DNA of 12,787 bases from Candidatus Glassbacteria bacterium RIFCSPLOWO2_12_FULL_58_11 (GTDB lineage Bacteria; Gemmatimonadota; Glassbacteria; GWA2-58-10), in NCBI GenBank assembly GCA_001780825.1, contig MFIX01000228.1, positions 1-12,787 of the forward strand. Reading direction: 5' to 3'. Shown here piece after piece: positions 11,539 through 12,787 of this stretch (position 1 is its first letter; every line of letters begins with the position of its first letter). The notes under the pieces are model-generated. The model had not been told where the DNA came from. It worked only from the letters and a program-made list of their open reading frames with translations, and did not search any database. A program made the translations under genes and the position numbers.

Positions 11539-11975
11539 GCAACAAAATCGACCAGACATGAGGTCAGAAATTTAGTGCCTGAAAAAGGCTGTAATTTGGA
11601 GTGCTGTAAGGAATCCCCAAGCGGGATGCATGAAATAAAGCGAATAGCGGCAATCGATCTATGAACTTATTTTCCGCTCCAGGTCCGGGGAGTCAGGATA
11701 GCGCTCAGCAGGTCCGGCCGGAAATCGAGCGGCTTTCCGGAAAAGCCGTTAAAGTCCCGCATCCCGCCGCTAAGCTAATATTGACTTCCCGGAAGAATCG
11801 AAACAAGTTTATCTAAGAATATTTTCGCCGGCAATTCTTGTTTTGGATCCTCGATCCGGGTCCGTTCCGGAATGGCGGTTGAATGCCAGCCGGAGCGGCC
11901 TGTCCCCATTTTTTCCATGGTCCAGAGATCATGTCCTCTGCTGGAAGAGATCCACTCCAAAGCGATCAAAGTAAA

Positions 11976-12787
11976 ATGAATCCGACGGATTCAGCTCGGC
12001 GGCCTGGAAAGCTGGCATATTTCCGGCGTGCTAACACGGACCTTATCCTGTCATCGGCCGTGGTCCTTTTCATCCTTTCCGTAGCCTGGCTTTCCTTAAA
12101 CAAGATCGAAAAGGCGCTCAAGGGAGAGCTGGAAATCGCACTGGGCAATACTGTTAAATCCGTTTCGGGCTCGGTACTGGCCTGGGGCGGCGAATGTACG
12201 CGGAGCGCCGAGATCTGGGCCGCCTCACGCCGCTCCCGGGTTACCGTAGCCCTTCAGCTCGCTCTGCCCCGGGAGCGTCAGGCCCTGCTCGACGGTCCGG
12301 CGCAGCAATGGCTCCGGGAGCCGTTCACCCGCACCATCCTGGCCCGCGGCAGTTCGGATATTTTTATCATATCGCCGGAGCGGGTCTGCCTGGCCTCGAG
12401 CGCTGACCGGGCAGTGAGTGCCCGGCTCGATTTGATCGAGGATGGGGATTTCCTGTCTCCGGTTTTCCGCCGGTTGAGCCTGCTTTACCCGAGTGGCGGC
12501 CACCTGGCCGGGCTGGTCGATCCGTTGGAAAAGAATGCCGGTCTGGAGCTCCTGGCCGCGGCCCCGATCCTGGACGAGTCCGACTCCGTCATTGCCGCGG
12601 TAGTTCTCCGGAGCGCTCCGGACGTGACTCTGGAAAACATCCTGAGATTCGGCCGGCTCGGGGAAACCGGCGAAACGTTCCTCTTCGACAGCGCAGGCCG
12701 GATGCTGACCGGAAGCCGTTTCGAGGATCGGCTGCAGGAACTCGGATTATTTCAGCCTGCCGCGGGGGAAGGCTTATCCATTTCACT
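11976..12787 (+). CDS. Membrane-anchored sensor with Cache-like extracytoplasmic domain (3'-truncated)
   Basis: The frame is open from 11976 to the right edge without a stop (270 codons), so the output part is missing. Residues 11-20 are basic, followed by one transmembrane helix (about 22-41, LILSSAVVLFILSVAWLSL), placing the next ~230 residues outside the cytoplasm. The exported part begins with helical sequence (IEKALKGELEIALGNTVKSV) and contains SSDIFIISPERVCLASS (126-142) and GRLGETGETFLFDSAGRMLTGSRFEDRL (226-253), a motif seen in double-Cache ligand-sensing domains of kinases, cyclases and chemoreceptors. Signal input is therefore likely; the output type is unknown. The ATG at 11976 is chosen because it places a short basic tail before the helix. 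In-frame ATGs at 11931 and 11883 are alternatives, and none has a strong ribosome binding site. Confidence 0.75.
   Translation, partial: MNPTDSARRPGKLAYFRRANTDLILSSAVVLFILSVAWLSLNKIEKALKGELEIALGNTVKSVSGSVLAWGGECTRSAEIWAASRRSRVTVALQLALPRERQALLDGPAQQWLREPFTRTILARGSSDIFIISPERVCLASSADRAVSARLDLIEDGDFLSPVFRRLSLLYPSGGHLAGLVDPLEKNAGLELLAAAPILDESDSVIAAVVLRSAPDVTLENILRFGRLGETGETFLFDSAGRMLTGSRFEDRLQELGLFQPAAGEGLSIS

Larger units (their letters stand above)
11077..11975. other. About 900 bases without a convincing gene
   Basis: No open frame here has a recognisable protein and a good ribosome binding site. The stretch holds the transaldolase leader, overlapping opposed promoter-like sequences (11259-11307), a GC-rich hairpin (11436-11455), a perfect 14-bp palindrome (11508-11538), a direct repeat CAGGTCCGG (11680-11688 and 11709-11717), and a smaller hairpin at 11730-11748. 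A 51-codon ATG frame at 11661-11816 has no Shine-Dalgarno sequence and no recognised motif. The stretch is more AT-rich than the neighbouring genes. It may hold a non-coding RNA, decayed genes or simply repeats. Confidence 0.7.

Noticed and set aside
11342..11545. 67-codon minus-strand open frame
   Set aside because: It covers both intergenic hairpins, lacks a ribosome binding site and has no protein-like pattern.
11630..11664. Short frame ending KRIAAIDL, like the N-terminus of Ppx/GppA phosphatases
   Set aside because: The match is eight residues and stops at once; the following bases do not encode the expected GTNS in any frame, so it is probably chance rather than a pseudogene.
11661..11816. 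51-codon plus-strand frame starting MNLFSAPGPG
   Set aside because: Composition is plausible, but there is no Shine-Dalgarno sequence, no recognised motif, and a hairpin lies within it; too weak to call a gene.
11815..11844. AAGAAT/ATTCTT hairpin followed by GTTTT
   Set aside because: Only six AT-rich pairs with a 13-base loop; too weak to call a terminator, especially without a confirmed gene before it.
1..12787. CRISPR array, transposase or defence genes
   Set aside because: No regularly spaced direct repeats and no transposase, nuclease or toxin-antitoxin signature were seen in any frame examined.

Overview
The window is GC-rich bacterial chromosome. It carries ordinary housekeeping genes, one large and unusual exported protein, and a sparse right-hand third. 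Gene content (sucCD, ndk, thiL, an HU-type protein, gltX, glnS, a transaldolase) does not fix the phylum. Three traits fit an uncultured lineage near the FCB/PVC-type phyla better than a model proteobacterium: many TTG starts (ndk, thiL, gltX), a dockerin-type calcium-binding pair in an exported protein, and a Cache-like sensor with a GETGET...SRF motif. That placement is inference.

Layout. Positions 1-3599 hold a tight plus-strand cluster: 3' part of sucC, sucD (ATGA overlap), ndk, thiL and an HU/IHF-family protein. It makes nucleoside triphosphate at the succinyl-CoA step, interconverts NTPs, and makes thiamine diphosphate, the cofactor of the 2-oxoglutarate dehydrogenase acting just before SucCD. 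A hairpin with a short T run follows, then gltX (3730-5163). Next is an 833-residue exported protein (5337-7838): signal peptide, N-terminal dockerin-like EF-hand pair, helical region, three beta-sandwich-like repeats and a C-terminal SH3-like domain.

Positions 7906-8133 hold a compact regulatory and RNA segment: a promoter whose -35 box lies in a perfect inverted repeat, tRNA-Gln(CUG) with encoded CCA, a strong intrinsic terminator, then glnS. The tRNA gene thus sits directly beside the gene for the enzyme that should charge it. Together with gltX, this points to direct glutaminyl-tRNA synthesis.

Between glnS and the convergent transaldolase gene lie a palindromic MITE-like repeat (9888-9975) and a near-perfect 17-bp hairpin with a T tract (10068-10107), probably a shared terminator. 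The transaldolase gene (10144-11076, minus) has a strong ribosome binding site. Upstream of it, about 900 bases without a convincing gene hold several hairpins and overlapping opposed promoter-like sequences. From 11976 a gene runs off the right edge. It encodes a membrane-anchored extracytoplasmic sensor, with its output domain beyond the window.

No CRISPR array, insertion sequence with transposase, or defence system was seen. The items most worth a second look are the dockerin/repeat/SH3 protein, the tRNA-Gln-terminator-glnS arrangement, and the palindromes flanking the transaldolase gene.
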